DNA of 64,000 nt from Sporomusaceae bacterium UBA7701 (lineage in GTDB: Bacteria; Bacillota; Negativicutes; Sporomusales; UBA7701), in NCBI GenBank assembly GCA_002482545.1, contig DLGF01000021.1, forward strand, positions 1 through 64,000. Reading direction: 5' to 3'. The notes beneath the pieces are model-generated. The model ran no database searches. It was not told where the DNA came from and saw only the letters and a list, made by a program, of their open reading frames with translations. Position 1 is the stretch's first letter. Each line of letters starts with the position of its first letter. Below are positions 35,269 through 43,331 of this stretch, in pieces. A program made the position numbers and the translations under genes.

Positions 35269-36282
35269 CTATTCGGCAATAAGTTCGGTAATGGTCAGAT
35301 TGGGTTTCAACACCAGATCGACATCCGTATGGCCATAGTCATCGATCAGCCTGACGACCGGACGCAACGGAAAATGAATACGATTGCCGATCACATAGGC
35401 GGTGCGGCCCGTATTCAGGCGAATGAGGCTCCCCACGGGAAAAATCGCCACGGTGTTCAGAAAGGCCCGCAACAGATTGAGATCGAACTGGGCGTTGCCG
35501 CCGGCCATCATCTGCTCGATCACTTCCTGGCGCGGCAGGCGGTCTTTGGTGGCGGCGCTTATGGCATTATCAAAGTAGTTGGTTATGGCAACCAGCCGGG
35601 ACAGGGGATGAATATCCTTGGCCGGCAGCCCCTTCGGGTGGCCGGAGCCGTCAAAGGCCTCGTGGTGTTCCGCGGCGATGCGGGCCACCACGGTGTTTAA
35701 ATTACTTCTAAGCAAGAGCTCCCGCCCGAAAACGGTATGGAGAAACGCCTTATCCCTGTCGGTCGGCGGCAGCATGGATTTGCCCAGATCGTGGAGCAGC
35801 GCGCCGAGAGCCAAGTCCCGCAGATTACGGTGATCAAACTTCAGATACAGGCCGGTGATGACCGAGAGCAAGCACACGTTTACCGCATGCTGGGCTTCAT
35901 CCTCGCTGGGCAGGCGCACCTGAAGGTTAACGGCCTCGTCAATCTGGACGGCTGCCTCGGCAATAACATCGTCCACCACTGAGTTGAGTTTGTCCAGGCT
36001 GGCGGCCGGTGGTTTAAAATTCAGAATATCGGCGGCTTTCATCCGGAATAAGTCGCTGAAACAATCCCTGAGTTCCCAGCGAAGCTCTTTGCGGATGATC
36101 TGGTTATGCTTCAACGACTCGGCATAAGGGTCGTGCACGCTGAGACGGCGGACGCCCAACCGCTTCAACCGAGCAATGTACGTTCTGGTAAGGGCTATTC
36201 CTTTTTCGAGTAACAGATTGCCGCGCTCATCGAACACGTCCTGCGCGAGGACCATGCCAATCCCGGCGTCTTCCATCCGCAC
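35269..36282 (-). CDS. HD-GYP type phosphodiesterase, GHP variant
   Basis: This protein of about 337 residues has an N-terminal region (about 1-120), then an HD domain with H near 150, LLHDLGK near 183 and HHEAFDGSGHPKG near 226. The HHExxDGxGYP signature therefore reads GHP instead of GYP. HD-GYP enzymes break down cyclic di-GMP; the metal ligands are kept here, so activity is possible. A C-terminal beta domain follows. GTG 36282 with GGTGAG upstream is preferred to GTG 36291. With the GGDEF cyclase it suggests cyclic di-GMP signalling. Confidence 0.85.
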   Translation of the reverse strand: MRMEDAGIGMVLAQDVFDERGNLLLEKGIALTRTYIARLKRLGVRRLSVHDPYAESLKHNQIIRKELRWELRDCFSDLFRMKAADILNFKPPAASLDKLNSVVDDVIAEAAVQIDEAVNLQVRLPSEDEAQHAVNVCLLSVITGLYLKFDHRNLRDLALGALLHDLGKSMLPPTDRDKAFLHTVFGRELLLRSNLNTVVARIAAEHHEAFDGSGHPKGLPAKDIHPLSRLVAITNYFDNAISAATKDRLPRQEVIEQMMAGGNAQFDLNLLRAFLNTVAIFPVGSLIRLNTGRTAYVIGNRIHFPLRPVVRLIDDYGHTDVDLVLKPNLTITELIAE

Positions 36283-36291
36283 GTTGCTCAC

Positions 36292-36773
36292 CGCCTTTCC
36301 CTTGGTGTCGTTTCGTGTAGGAAATTGTAGTTTATATACATACGCTAATAAAATCCACCCAGCGATGCATTCATAACCTATAGACTATTTCGACGGGGGA
36401 ATCGCTTTATCCCCCAAAATATAGTATTTAGAATTAATCTGATGAATGTATATTTTATAGTAAACAAATGAATAAATATTCAAAATTTAATTGGGGAGTT
36501 TAGGGTTGAAAGCTCATATACAACGGATGTTTTGCGCATTTTGACGAAGCCGTCGATTTTTGTAGGAATCTGGTTTCATATACAGTAATTATACATCGCC
36601 CCATAGGGCTCAGGTATTCCTTTTAGTCCTGTTTTTATGGGACCAAAGTCTTATATTTGCCCGGCGGGCATCCAGGCTCCTGCCGGCCCCGGCTACAATC
36701 TGGCCGGACGCATATTACCTCCGTGATTGGTACAACCTATTTTATGGTGAAACCGGAAAGGAGGGGGATTGAA
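36292..36773. other. AT-rich intergenic region between divergent genes
   Basis: About 480 bases separate the HD-GYP gene from the coat-protein genes. Several TATA-like stretches occur, but no riboswitch, RNA gene or ORF that I could support. A small hairpin (TAGTCC...GGGACC near 36624-36647) is present. Sporulation promoters may lie near 36700-36760 but could not be assigned. Confidence 0.5.
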
Positions 36774-36971
36774 ATGCTGTCAGCCAAAGAGTTAATGCAT
36801 CTCGAAGACTTCTTGTCGATGGAGCAGGCCAATGTCAAGACGCTGAACCATTTTGCCAATGAACTGCAAGACAACCAAGCCAAACAACTGCTGCAACAAT
36901 TAGCGCAAAAGAATCAGCAGAACTTTCAGACGATCAGTAAACACTTGAATGCCGGTCAAAACTTACAGTAA
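36774..36971 (+). CDS. Small spore-coat-related protein (65 aa)
   Basis: This 65-residue, Gln/Asn-rich helical protein is preceded by AAAGGAGGGGG. Its helical pattern (LMHLEDFLSMEQ, LLQQLAQKNQ) and its place 12 bases before a CotF-like gene suggest a partner coat protein. Family assignment is inferred from context. Confidence 0.75.
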   Translation: MLSAKELMHLEDFLSMEQANVKTLNHFANELQDNQAKQLLQQLAQKNQQNFQTISKHLNAGQNLQ

Positions 36972-36983
36972 GAGGTGAGGAGC

Positions 36984-37313
36984 ATGGCACAAATGTCCGG
37001 ACAGGGCCAAACAGGCCAACAAAACCAAATGAACGGCCAGGGCATGCAGCTCGCCGATCGCGATTTGCTGCAGGTATGCCTCAACGAGACCAAACACCTG
37101 GCGTCGTCGCTCAACATTTACATTCAGGAAGCCACGAGCGACCAACTCCGGCGTGACTATATGAGCGTCTTGGGAGATGTCTACAGTCAGGAAAAACAAA
37201 TCTTTGACCTGATGCAACAAAAAGGGTACTATAACGTTAAAAACGCCAACCCGCAAGATATCACTCAAGCCCAGAGCAAGTTCAGCGGCCAGTCCCAGCA
37301 AGGCATGCAATAG
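36984..37313 (+). CDS. CotF-like spore coat protein
   Basis: The 109-residue protein resembles the CotF family: a helical core (LQVCLNETKHLASSLNIYIQ, then RRDYMSVLGDVYSQEKQIFDLM) flanked by Gln/Gly-rich tails. CotF proteins are coat components, which supports an endospore-former. GAGGTGAGGAG precedes ATG 36984. It follows the small coat-like gene directly, and a strong terminator comes after. Confidence 0.88.
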   Translation: MAQMSGQGQTGQQNQMNGQGMQLADRDLLQVCLNETKHLASSLNIYIQEATSDQLRRDYMSVLGDVYSQEKQIFDLMQQKGYYNVKNANPQDITQAQSKFSGQSQQGMQ

Positions 37314-37349
37314 CCTAGGGAAGGCTGCCAACGCAGGAGCCGAAACATA

Positions 37350-37386
37350 AAAATGCCTCGCTGCCAAAGCGCAGCGGGGCATTTTT
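37350..37386 (+). terminator. Intrinsic terminator of the coat-protein operon
   Basis: A long stem (AAAATGCC-TCGCTGC with GCAGCG-GGGCATTTT) is followed by a T run. Confidence 0.9.
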
Positions 37387-37407
37387 ATGTTTATTTTCCG
37401 CGGGCAC

Positions 37408-37437
37408 TTGACAGCATTTCCCGAAAACGAGTAAAAT
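37408..37437 (+). promoter_or_regulatory. Sigma-A promoter of the Fur-family gene
   Basis: A consensus TTGACA at 37408-37413 and TAAAAT at 37432-37437 are 18 bases apart. An AT-rich dyad-like stretch (TATACTTAGATAACG near 37447) downstream could be an autoregulatory Fur/PerR box. Confidence 0.65.
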
Positions 37438-37499
37438 AAAAATAAATATACTTAGATAACGATTTTCCATTACTACTTATTCAAAGGAGGACCTCGGCT

Positions 37500-37925
37500 A
37501 TGGAAGAACAAATTACCGCGTTGCTTCGCGACAGAGGGTTCAAGGTGACGCCCCAGCGGTTGGCAATTTACCAGGTCCTGGCTAACAGCAGAGCCCATCC
37601 CAGCGCTGAAATGATTTTCAGTCAGCTTCAGCCGGCGTATCCCACTATGAGTCTGGCGACCGTTTACAAAACCGTGGAAATTCTCCGCGAAATCGGGCTT
37701 ATCCAGATTCTGAACACGGGGGAAGATAGTTTCCGCTATGATGCCGATACCAGCATGCATTCCCACATCCGTTGCCTGGAGTGCGGGCGGGTGGATGACT
37801 TGTATGATGTTGAATCGGCAGGCTTTGTGAAGGACGTGGCTAAAAAGACCCCGTACCGCCTGACCGGCCAGCAGTTTTACTTTTACGGCATCTGTCCGGC
37901 CTGCCAGGATAAAAAGATTAATTAG
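37500..37925 (+). CDS. Fur family transcriptional regulator (PerR-like)
   Basis: The 141-residue protein has the N-terminal winged helix (VTPQRLAIYQVL, SLATVYKTVEILREIGLI) and a dimer domain. The zinc site has two CxxC pairs (CLECG and CPAC). Metal-sensing His/Asp residues are in FRYDADTSMHSHIRC. Its spacing resembles PerR, which senses peroxide through iron. A selenoprotein peroxiredoxin lies 6 kb away, but no link is shown. GGAGG lies upstream of ATG 37500. Confidence 0.9.
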   Translation: MEEQITALLRDRGFKVTPQRLAIYQVLANSRAHPSAEMIFSQLQPAYPTMSLATVYKTVEILREIGLIQILNTGEDSFRYDADTSMHSHIRCLECGRVDDLYDVESAGFVKDVAKKTPYRLTGQQFYFYGICPACQDKKIN

Positions 37926-37939
37926 TCTGGGGAGAACGG

Positions 37940-37969
37940 GCAATGGCTGCCTGGGAAGTCAGCCATTGC
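37940..37969 (+). terminator. Hairpin after the Fur-family gene
   Basis: GCAATGGCT pairs with AGCCATTGC, 15 bases after the stop. The tail is G-rich rather than T-rich. Confidence 0.5.
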
Positions 37970-38068
37970 GGGGGTGCCAGCGAGGGCGCTGCCGCCCGGG
38001 CAAACGCCCCGAATGCGGGGCGCCGAAAGAGAAAATCGAAAAACAGGGTTAGCGTTCAGCGCTCCCAA

Positions 38069-38097
38069 GACCCGGCTTTAGCCGGGTTTTGATTTTT
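38069..38097 (+). terminator. Intrinsic terminator before deoC
   Basis: ACCCGGC pairs with GCCGGGT around a TTTA loop, followed by a T-rich tail. It may end upstream transcription or attenuate deoC. Confidence 0.7.
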
Positions 38098-38154
38098 ACA
38101 GGAAAGTGCGCGATACTCGCCGAAATAGATAGCCACGAAGAGGGAGGGGTAATT

Positions 38155-38793
38155 ATGGATTTGGCCAAGTACATTGACCATACGCTTTTGAAGGCCGATG
38201 CTACGGTGGACGACGTGGCGGCGCTTTGCGCGGAGGCGGCCGAGCATGGCTTCGCCGCCGTATGTGTAAATCCGGTTTATGTCGACATGGCGGCTCATTT
38301 ACTGGCCGGCACCGGGGTTAAAGTGGCGACAGTGGTCGGATTTCCCCTGGGCGCGACCTTCACGGAGGTCAAGGTGCTGGAGACCCGGGCGGCGGTGCTG
38401 CGCAAGGCCGACGAGATCGATATGGTGATGAACATCGGAGCGGCGAAGGCCGGCCAGTGGGACGCCGTGACCGAGGACATCCGCCAGGTGGTTGCGGCGG
38501 CGGAAGGCCGGCCGGTCAAAGTGATCCTGGAAACGGCGCTCTTGACCGCCGACGAGAAGCGGCGGGGCTGCGAAGCCAGTCTGGCGGCCGGAGCCTGTTT
38601 CGTCAAGACCTCCACCGGGTTCGGGCCGGGCGGGGCGACGGTTGAAGATGTCGGCCTCCTCAAGGCTGTGGTGGGCGATCGGGCTGGGATAAAAGCCTCC
38701 GGAGGCATCCGCACTCAAGAGCAGGTCGTGGCGATGATCGCAGCCGGGGCTACGCGGATCGGCACAAGTGCCGGGGTCGCGCTGACAAGATAG
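38155..38793 (+). CDS. deoC: Deoxyribose-phosphate aldolase
   Basis: The 212-residue class I aldolase splits 2-deoxyribose-5-phosphate into glyceraldehyde-3-phosphate and acetaldehyde. The Schiff-base lysine is in CFVKTSTGFGPGG. The start YIDHTLLKADAT and the KASGGIRT phosphate site are typical. GGGAGGGG lies before ATG 38155. It stands without other nucleoside-catabolism genes. Confidence 0.96.
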   Translation: MDLAKYIDHTLLKADATVDDVAALCAEAAEHGFAAVCVNPVYVDMAAHLLAGTGVKVATVVGFPLGATFTEVKVLETRAAVLRKADEIDMVMNIGAAKAGQWDAVTEDIRQVVAAAEGRPVKVILETALLTADEKRRGCEASLAAGACFVKTSTGFGPGGATVEDVGLLKAVVGDRAGIKASGGIRTQEQVVAMIAAGATRIGTSAGVALTR

Positions 38794-38830
38794 TTTACAT
38801 AAAATACCGATAGGCAAGGCCTTCCCCCTG

Positions 38831-38839
38831 TGCTATAAT
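38831..38839 (+). promoter_or_regulatory. Extended -10 element of the peptidase gene
   Basis: TGCTATAAT is an extended -10 placed 40 bases before the start codon. No strong -35 is visible. Confidence 0.5.
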
Positions 38840-38878
38840 GGGTACTTGCATGTTCCCACAGGGAGAGGAGGGAGGTCT

Positions 38879-39727
38879 ATGCGCAAGATGTTGGTACTGG
38901 AAACGGTCGCCGTTGTCCTGCTGGCGCTCGCCGCCGTCGTATTCATCCAGCCGCCGGTCCGGACGCAGATGTGGGTATACCCGCTCGTGCGACAAGCCGC
39001 GCAGGCAAAGCTGAACTATGAGACGCGCGAAATGCTGGTTTATGAAACAACACACTTTACAATTAAATATACAGCTCAGGATGCCGATACGGTCGGCATG
39101 GTGGCTGACGCCGCGGAGCGGGCTTACGGTCCGGTCACCCAGGCGCTGGACTTCACTCCGGCCGGTAAACCGATGGTGGTGATTTACCCGGATCGGCAAA
39201 AGCTCAACAAGGTTTTCGGCTGGTCGGGCGACCAAAGCGCTATGGGCGTGTACTGGGGCGGGGTTATCCAGGTCTTGTCGCCCCATGCCTGGCTGAAGTC
39301 GGAGTCCCCGGAGGAGTTTGTCCGCTCGGGCCCCATGGCCCATGAACTGACCCATCTGGTGCTGGACTACAGGACCCGCGGCAATTATCCCCGGTGGTTT
39401 ACCGAGGGCTTAGCCCAATATGTGGAGTACAAAGTGAACGGTTACGAGTGGCGGACGGCGAACAATTCGCTCACAGGCGATTTATACAGCCTGGAACAGC
39501 TCGATGAGCAGTTTGACGACCTGCCCAATCAGGCCCTGGCCTACCGGGAGTCGCTGGCCGCCGTGCGCTATCTCGCTGAAGGCCCTGAGGGCAACAAGCT
39601 GCCGGCCGTGGTCGACGCCCTGCAAAACGGCCACAGGCTCGAGGCCGCGCTGACCGATAAGCTGGGCATCAGTTACCGGGACTATGAAACCGCCTGGCGG
39701 AACTGGGCTGCAGCCACCATGATTTAA
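38879..39727 (+). CDS. Membrane-anchored MA-type metallopeptidase
   Basis: The 282-residue protein has an N-terminal signal anchor (about residues 4-24) and an extracellular gluzincin domain. The zinc motif is HELTHL (about residue 158) with the third ligand in WFTEGLAQY. It fits the peptidase MA family of Firmicutes. Substrate unknown. GGGAGGTC precedes ATG 38879. A symmetric terminator follows, shared with the next gene on the other strand. Confidence 0.85.
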   Translation: MRKMLVLETVAVVLLALAAVVFIQPPVRTQMWVYPLVRQAAQAKLNYETREMLVYETTHFTIKYTAQDADTVGMVADAAERAYGPVTQALDFTPAGKPMVVIYPDRQKLNKVFGWSGDQSAMGVYWGGVIQVLSPHAWLKSESPEEFVRSGPMAHELTHLVLDYRTRGNYPRWFTEGLAQYVEYKVNGYEWRTANNSLTGDLYSLEQLDEQFDDLPNQALAYRESLAAVRYLAEGPEGNKLPAVVDALQNGHRLEAALTDKLGISYRDYETAWRNWAAATMI

Positions 39728-39731
39728 TCGG

Positions 39732-39770
39732 CAAGAGGAGATGTACCATCGGTACATCTCCTCTTGTGTT
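39732..39770. terminator. Bidirectional intrinsic terminator
   Basis: A perfect 16-bp stem (39732-39747 with 39751-39766) lies between converging genes, with T-rich sequence on the plus-strand side. Confidence 0.9.
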
Positions 39771-39772
39771 TT

Positions 39773-39973
39773 CTATTCCTCTGGTTCGGTGTCGCGTTTT
39801 CCCATGCCGTCCCAGATTTGGCGGATATATTCGGTGATTTTCTCGTTTTGGGCGGTTATCCTATTCTGGCCGTCTCTGAGAGGCTGCAGTTCCTGACGCA
39901 AGAGTTCCATGGCGTGCCTGGCGATCTTATCGTAAGTAGACGCGCGCGGTTTTCTTTTCTGACTGAAAGGCAT
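39773..39973 (-). CDS. Small hypothetical protein (66 aa)
   Basis: AGGAGG lies eight bases before ATG 39973. The product is charged, with a basic start (FSQKRKPRAS) and a helical, possibly coiled-coil middle (RQELQPLRDGQNRITAQNEK). It could bind DNA or a partner protein. I do not recognise it. Confidence 0.7.
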   Translation of the reverse strand: MPFSQKRKPRASTYDKIARHAMELLRQELQPLRDGQNRITAQNEKITEYIRQIWDGMGKRDTEPEE

Positions 39974-40104
39974 ATTCTTACCTCCTATTTTCGTCTACTA
40001 CATACTATGACGCTGCTTGTCGATGGGTTACCCCCGGGGGCTAATGCATAAACCCGGAGAAAGTGGGAATGTTACATGGATGAAAATAGAAAGGGAGGCG
40101 TTGC

Positions 40105-40623
40105 GTGAACAGTCAACGTATATTGCTGGTGGGCGGACTGATGCTGTTCCTTCTCAGCCTGGGCTACGGCCTGTTCTACGATGGTTTTATCCTCCATGCC
40201 CAGCATCACTCCTTGCTGTATAACCTTGATATGGCTCTCAACATGGCGGCGAAGGGCGATATAACCATGGCCAGCTCCTTTGCCGGCCAATTCGGGGCGG
40301 AAAGCGAGACCCGCGACATCCAGGCGAGGATTCCGCTCCACCTGGCTCTGGCGGGAGCCGTGACGGCGGTACCCCTGTGGCTGGCTCCCAAGCTTACGAT
40401 CAGTGAACGAATGAAAAGAATCATGGCGTTGTTTATCGTCTCCGGCGGAATGACCCTGGCCGCGGGAGACTTTATCCGGGTGGAGACAGCCGCGACCGGC
40501 CTCGGCTATTATCTTGTCCTCGCCGGTTATAGCTGGACGGCGCTCGGTGTATTGGGCTATTTTCTCTATGCGGCTCTTCACTTCTGGCTTCATGAGGAAG
40601 ATACCCGCTCGCGGCGGGGATGA
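40105..40623 (+). CDS. Membrane protein of the [NiFe] hydrogenase operon
   Basis: The 172-residue protein has four predicted membrane helices (about 5-24, 77-95, 106-124 and 134-160) and several His residues near helix ends. It lies directly before the hydrogenase small subunit gene. It may anchor the enzyme or carry electrons to quinone, replacing the usual cytochrome b; it is not recognisably HyaC-like. GTG 40105 follows GGGAGG. A ten-codon ORF starting at 40076 overlaps the GTG and could couple translation. Confidence 0.75.
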   Translation: MNSQRILLVGGLMLFLLSLGYGLFYDGFILHAQHHSLLYNLDMALNMAAKGDITMASSFAGQFGAESETRDIQARIPLHLALAGAVTAVPLWLAPKLTISERMKRIMALFIVSGGMTLAAGDFIRVETAATGLGYYLVLAGYSWTALGVLGYFLYAALHFWLHEEDTRSRRG

Positions 40624-40624
40624 C

Positions 40625-41869
40625 ATGCTGTCGCGCCGGAAGTTTATCCAGCTATGCATGTCGTCGGCCCTGACCTTGAGCCTGAGCGACGCCCTGACGC
40701 CGGTCCTGCGACAGGCTCAGGCCGAAACGCGCGCTGAGAAACCGCCCGTCATCTGGCTGGAACTGGGGTCCTGCACCGGAAATACCATTTCCCTGGATAA
40801 CGCCGTCAACCCGAGTTTACGGCAGTTTCTGGATGAAACGATCGACCTCCGGTACCACTGGACGTTCAATGCCGCCCAGGGCGAGCAGGCCGTCGCAGCG
40901 ATGCTTGAGACGGTCGCCAGGGACGCGGGGAAATTCTGGCTGGTCATCGAAGGGTCAGTCATGACGGCTGACAACGGCCGGTATAACGAAATTTTTGCGA
41001 GGAACGGCGAGATGATCACCGGACTGGCGGCTTTACAAGAGTTCGCACCCCAGGCCCGCTATGTCATCGCCGTCGGCGACTGCGCCTGCTACGGCGGGCC
41101 TGCCGCCGCCCACCCCAATCCCGGCGGCGCCAAGGGGGTGTGGGATGTCGTTACCGACAAGCTCATCATTAACATTCCGGGCTGCCCGGCTCACCCCGAC
41201 TGGATGACCGGCACCTTCAGCCATCTTGCGCTTTACGGGCTTCCGGAGCTGGATGCCTATCAGCGGCCCAAGATGTTCTTCGGCCGGACGATCCACGAAC
41301 TTTGCCAACGCCGCCAGCAGTTCGAGGACGGCATCTTCGCCGCCTTTCCCGGCGAGGACGGCTGCCTCTACCGGGTGGGCTGCAAGGGGCCGGTGACCCA
41401 TGCCGATTGCCCGCTCAGGCAATGGAACCACTATATAAACTGGCCGGTAAAAGCGGGGACTCCCTGCATTGGCTGCGCCAGCCCCCATTTCCCTGACGGC
41501 ATGATGCCCTTTTATAACCACCTTCCGGATATACAGACTCCCGCCGTGACCGTAAACATCAAAAAGGTGGGGGCTGCCTTTGCCGCCCTGGGAATCGGGG
41601 CGGTCGGCACCCATTTGGTCGCCGGGATCTGCGCCCGGAGGATTCACAAGCACTATCTTGACGGGACGAAGCCCAGTGATCCGACGCCGCCGGAAACTCT
41701 CGAACAGGTGCGTCAGGAGCTGGATGACCTCATTCGCCAGCAAAACGCCCTCCTAAGCGAAGCCAAACAGCTCGAGCGTCCGCAAAGAAAGCCCCGCCGC
41801 CGGAAATCCCTGCTGAAGAGGGCTCTGAGCTTTTGGCATACCGAGGATAAGGACGGAAAGGGTAAGTAG
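40625..41869 (+). CDS. [NiFe] hydrogenase small subunit, Tat-exported, with non-canonical proximal cluster
   Basis: The 414-residue electron-transfer subunit starts with a Tat signal (MLSRRKFIQL) and has a C-terminal membrane helix near residue 340, then a charged helical tail, so it is membrane-bound outside the cytoplasm. Distal (HELC, GCLYRVGCKGP) and medial (DCP, CIGC) cluster ligands are intact. For the proximal cluster Cys50, Cys153 and Cys187 are present, but the second Cys of the usual CTGC is Asn53 (CTGNTIS). An extra Cys155 lies in GDCACYGG. Group 1h hydrogenases use Asp at this site, so a related variant is likely. Confidence 0.9.
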   Translation: MLSRRKFIQLCMSSALTLSLSDALTPVLRQAQAETRAEKPPVIWLELGSCTGNTISLDNAVNPSLRQFLDETIDLRYHWTFNAAQGEQAVAAMLETVARDAGKFWLVIEGSVMTADNGRYNEIFARNGEMITGLAALQEFAPQARYVIAVGDCACYGGPAAAHPNPGGAKGVWDVVTDKLIINIPGCPAHPDWMTGTFSHLALYGLPELDAYQRPKMFFGRTIHELCQRRQQFEDGIFAAFPGEDGCLYRVGCKGPVTHADCPLRQWNHYINWPVKAGTPCIGCASPHFPDGMMPFYNHLPDIQTPAVTVNIKKVGAAFAALGIGAVGTHLVAGICARRIHKHYLDGTKPSDPTPPETLEQVRQELDDLIRQQNALLSEAKQLERPQRKPRRRKSLLKRALSFWHTEDKDGKGK

Positions 41870-43258
41870 ATGACGAGAAAGGTTATATTTCCCGTCACCC
41901 GGGTCCATGAACCGCTCCGCGTTGATGTGGAGATCGAGGGCGGCCGGGTTGTGGACGCCTGGGTGAGTTCCCTGCTCTTCCGGGGGTTCGAACCCATCAT
42001 GGCGGGGCGTGATCCAAGGGACGCCTCGCTGTTTCTGCAACGCATCTGCGGCATTTGCTCGACCGCCCACGCCATAGCCGCAGCCATGGCGCAGCAGGAA
42101 GCTTTCGGCGTGGTGCCGACTCCGAACGGGCAATTGCTGACCAACCTCATATTCGCCGCCGATCTCATCCAAAACCACCTGCGGCATTTCTATGTCCTGG
42201 TGCTGTACGACTATGTGGCCGGCCCGGCAGTGCCGCCTTTTATCCCCCGTCCCAAGGGCGACTTCCGGTTGCCCCCAAAAACGAACGACGAACTGTCGCA
42301 GCACGGCGTGAAGGGCATCGAAATGGCGGTGAGAGCCCATGAGATGCTGGCGGTCTTCGGCGCCAAGGCGCCGCACCAACAGACCATCATGGCCAGCGGG
42401 GTGACCGAGCAGGCGACTTCGGAGCGGATCATGGCTTACCGGGCCGTCCTCCGCGAAATTAAACACTTTGTGGAGACGGTCTATCTCGCAGATGTTTTGA
42501 CCATTGCCGAGTACTATAAAGACTACTACGACATCGGCGCCGGCTACGGCAACCTTTTGTCCTACGGCATGTTTCCCCAGCCCGCGACCGGCCGGAGGGC
42601 CATCGGGGCCGGAGTCGTCATCGGGAAGAACGCCACGGAAAACCTCGACGGCGGTCAAATCACGGAGAATATTCATTACAGCTGGTACCGGGACGCCGGC
42701 GAAACCCGGCACCCGGGCGAAGGGGAAACCCAACCCGACCGCGACAAGGCCGAGGCCTACAGCTGGATCAAAGCGCCCCGCTACAGGGGACTGGCCTTTG
42801 AAGGCGGTCCGCTGGCCAGGGCCTGGATCGATAATGACTGGCGGCGGGGGATATCGGTTATGGACAGGATTATTGCCCGGGCGCGGGAGACGCTGAAGGT
42901 CTGCAGGCTGGCCGAACAATGGCTAGCCGAGCTTGCTCCCGGGGGACCGACCCTCAGGCCCTTTGAGCCGCCTCCCCAAGGCGCCGGAGTCGGCCTGACC
43001 GACGCCATGCGCGGTCCCCTCGGCCATTGGTTCAGCTATCAGGAGGGAAAGATCCGCCGCTATCAGATTATCACCCCCACCACCTGGAACTTCTCGCCCC
43101 GGGACGCGTCCGGCAAGCGCGGCGCGGCGGAGGAAGCGCTGATCGGGACGCCGGTGGCCGATCCGGATAGCCTGATTGAAGTGGGCCGGGTCGTACGGTC
43201 CTTTGATCCCTGCTTTACCTGCGCGGTCCATGCCTATCCTGCGGGCAGGATGCGGTAG
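41870..43258 (+). CDS. [NiFe] hydrogenase large subunit
   Basis: The 462-residue catalytic subunit binds the NiFe(CN)2CO centre through two CxxC motifs, RICGICSTAH near residue 58 and DPCFTCAVH near the end. After the final His only eight residues (AYPAGRMR) remain, a short peptide that a maturation protease would remove. The gene follows the small subunit with no gap. No maturation genes (hyp or protease) are in the window. A bidirectional terminator ends the operon. It would oxidise H2 at the outer face and feed electrons to the membrane partner. Confidence 0.93.
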   Translation: MTRKVIFPVTRVHEPLRVDVEIEGGRVVDAWVSSLLFRGFEPIMAGRDPRDASLFLQRICGICSTAHAIAAAMAQQEAFGVVPTPNGQLLTNLIFAADLIQNHLRHFYVLVLYDYVAGPAVPPFIPRPKGDFRLPPKTNDELSQHGVKGIEMAVRAHEMLAVFGAKAPHQQTIMASGVTEQATSERIMAYRAVLREIKHFVETVYLADVLTIAEYYKDYYDIGAGYGNLLSYGMFPQPATGRRAIGAGVVIGKNATENLDGGQITENIHYSWYRDAGETRHPGEGETQPDRDKAEAYSWIKAPRYRGLAFEGGPLARAWIDNDWRRGISVMDRIIARARETLKVCRLAEQWLAELAPGGPTLRPFEPPPQGAGVGLTDAMRGPLGHWFSYQEGKIRRYQIITPTTWNFSPRDASGKRGAAEEALIGTPVADPDSLIEVGRVVRSFDPCFTCAVHAYPAGRMR

Positions 43259-43284
43259 GCAGGCAACGGACGCGCCCGGAGAGC

Positions 43285-43323
43285 AAAGGCTGCCAAGAAG
43301 CAACGCGCTTCTTGGCAGCCTTT
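43285..43323. terminator. Bidirectional intrinsic terminator
   Basis: A perfect 16-bp stem (43285-43300 with 43308-43323) lies between the hydrogenase operon and the converging peroxiredoxin gene. Confidence 0.9.
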
Positions 43324-43331
43324 GCTGTAAG

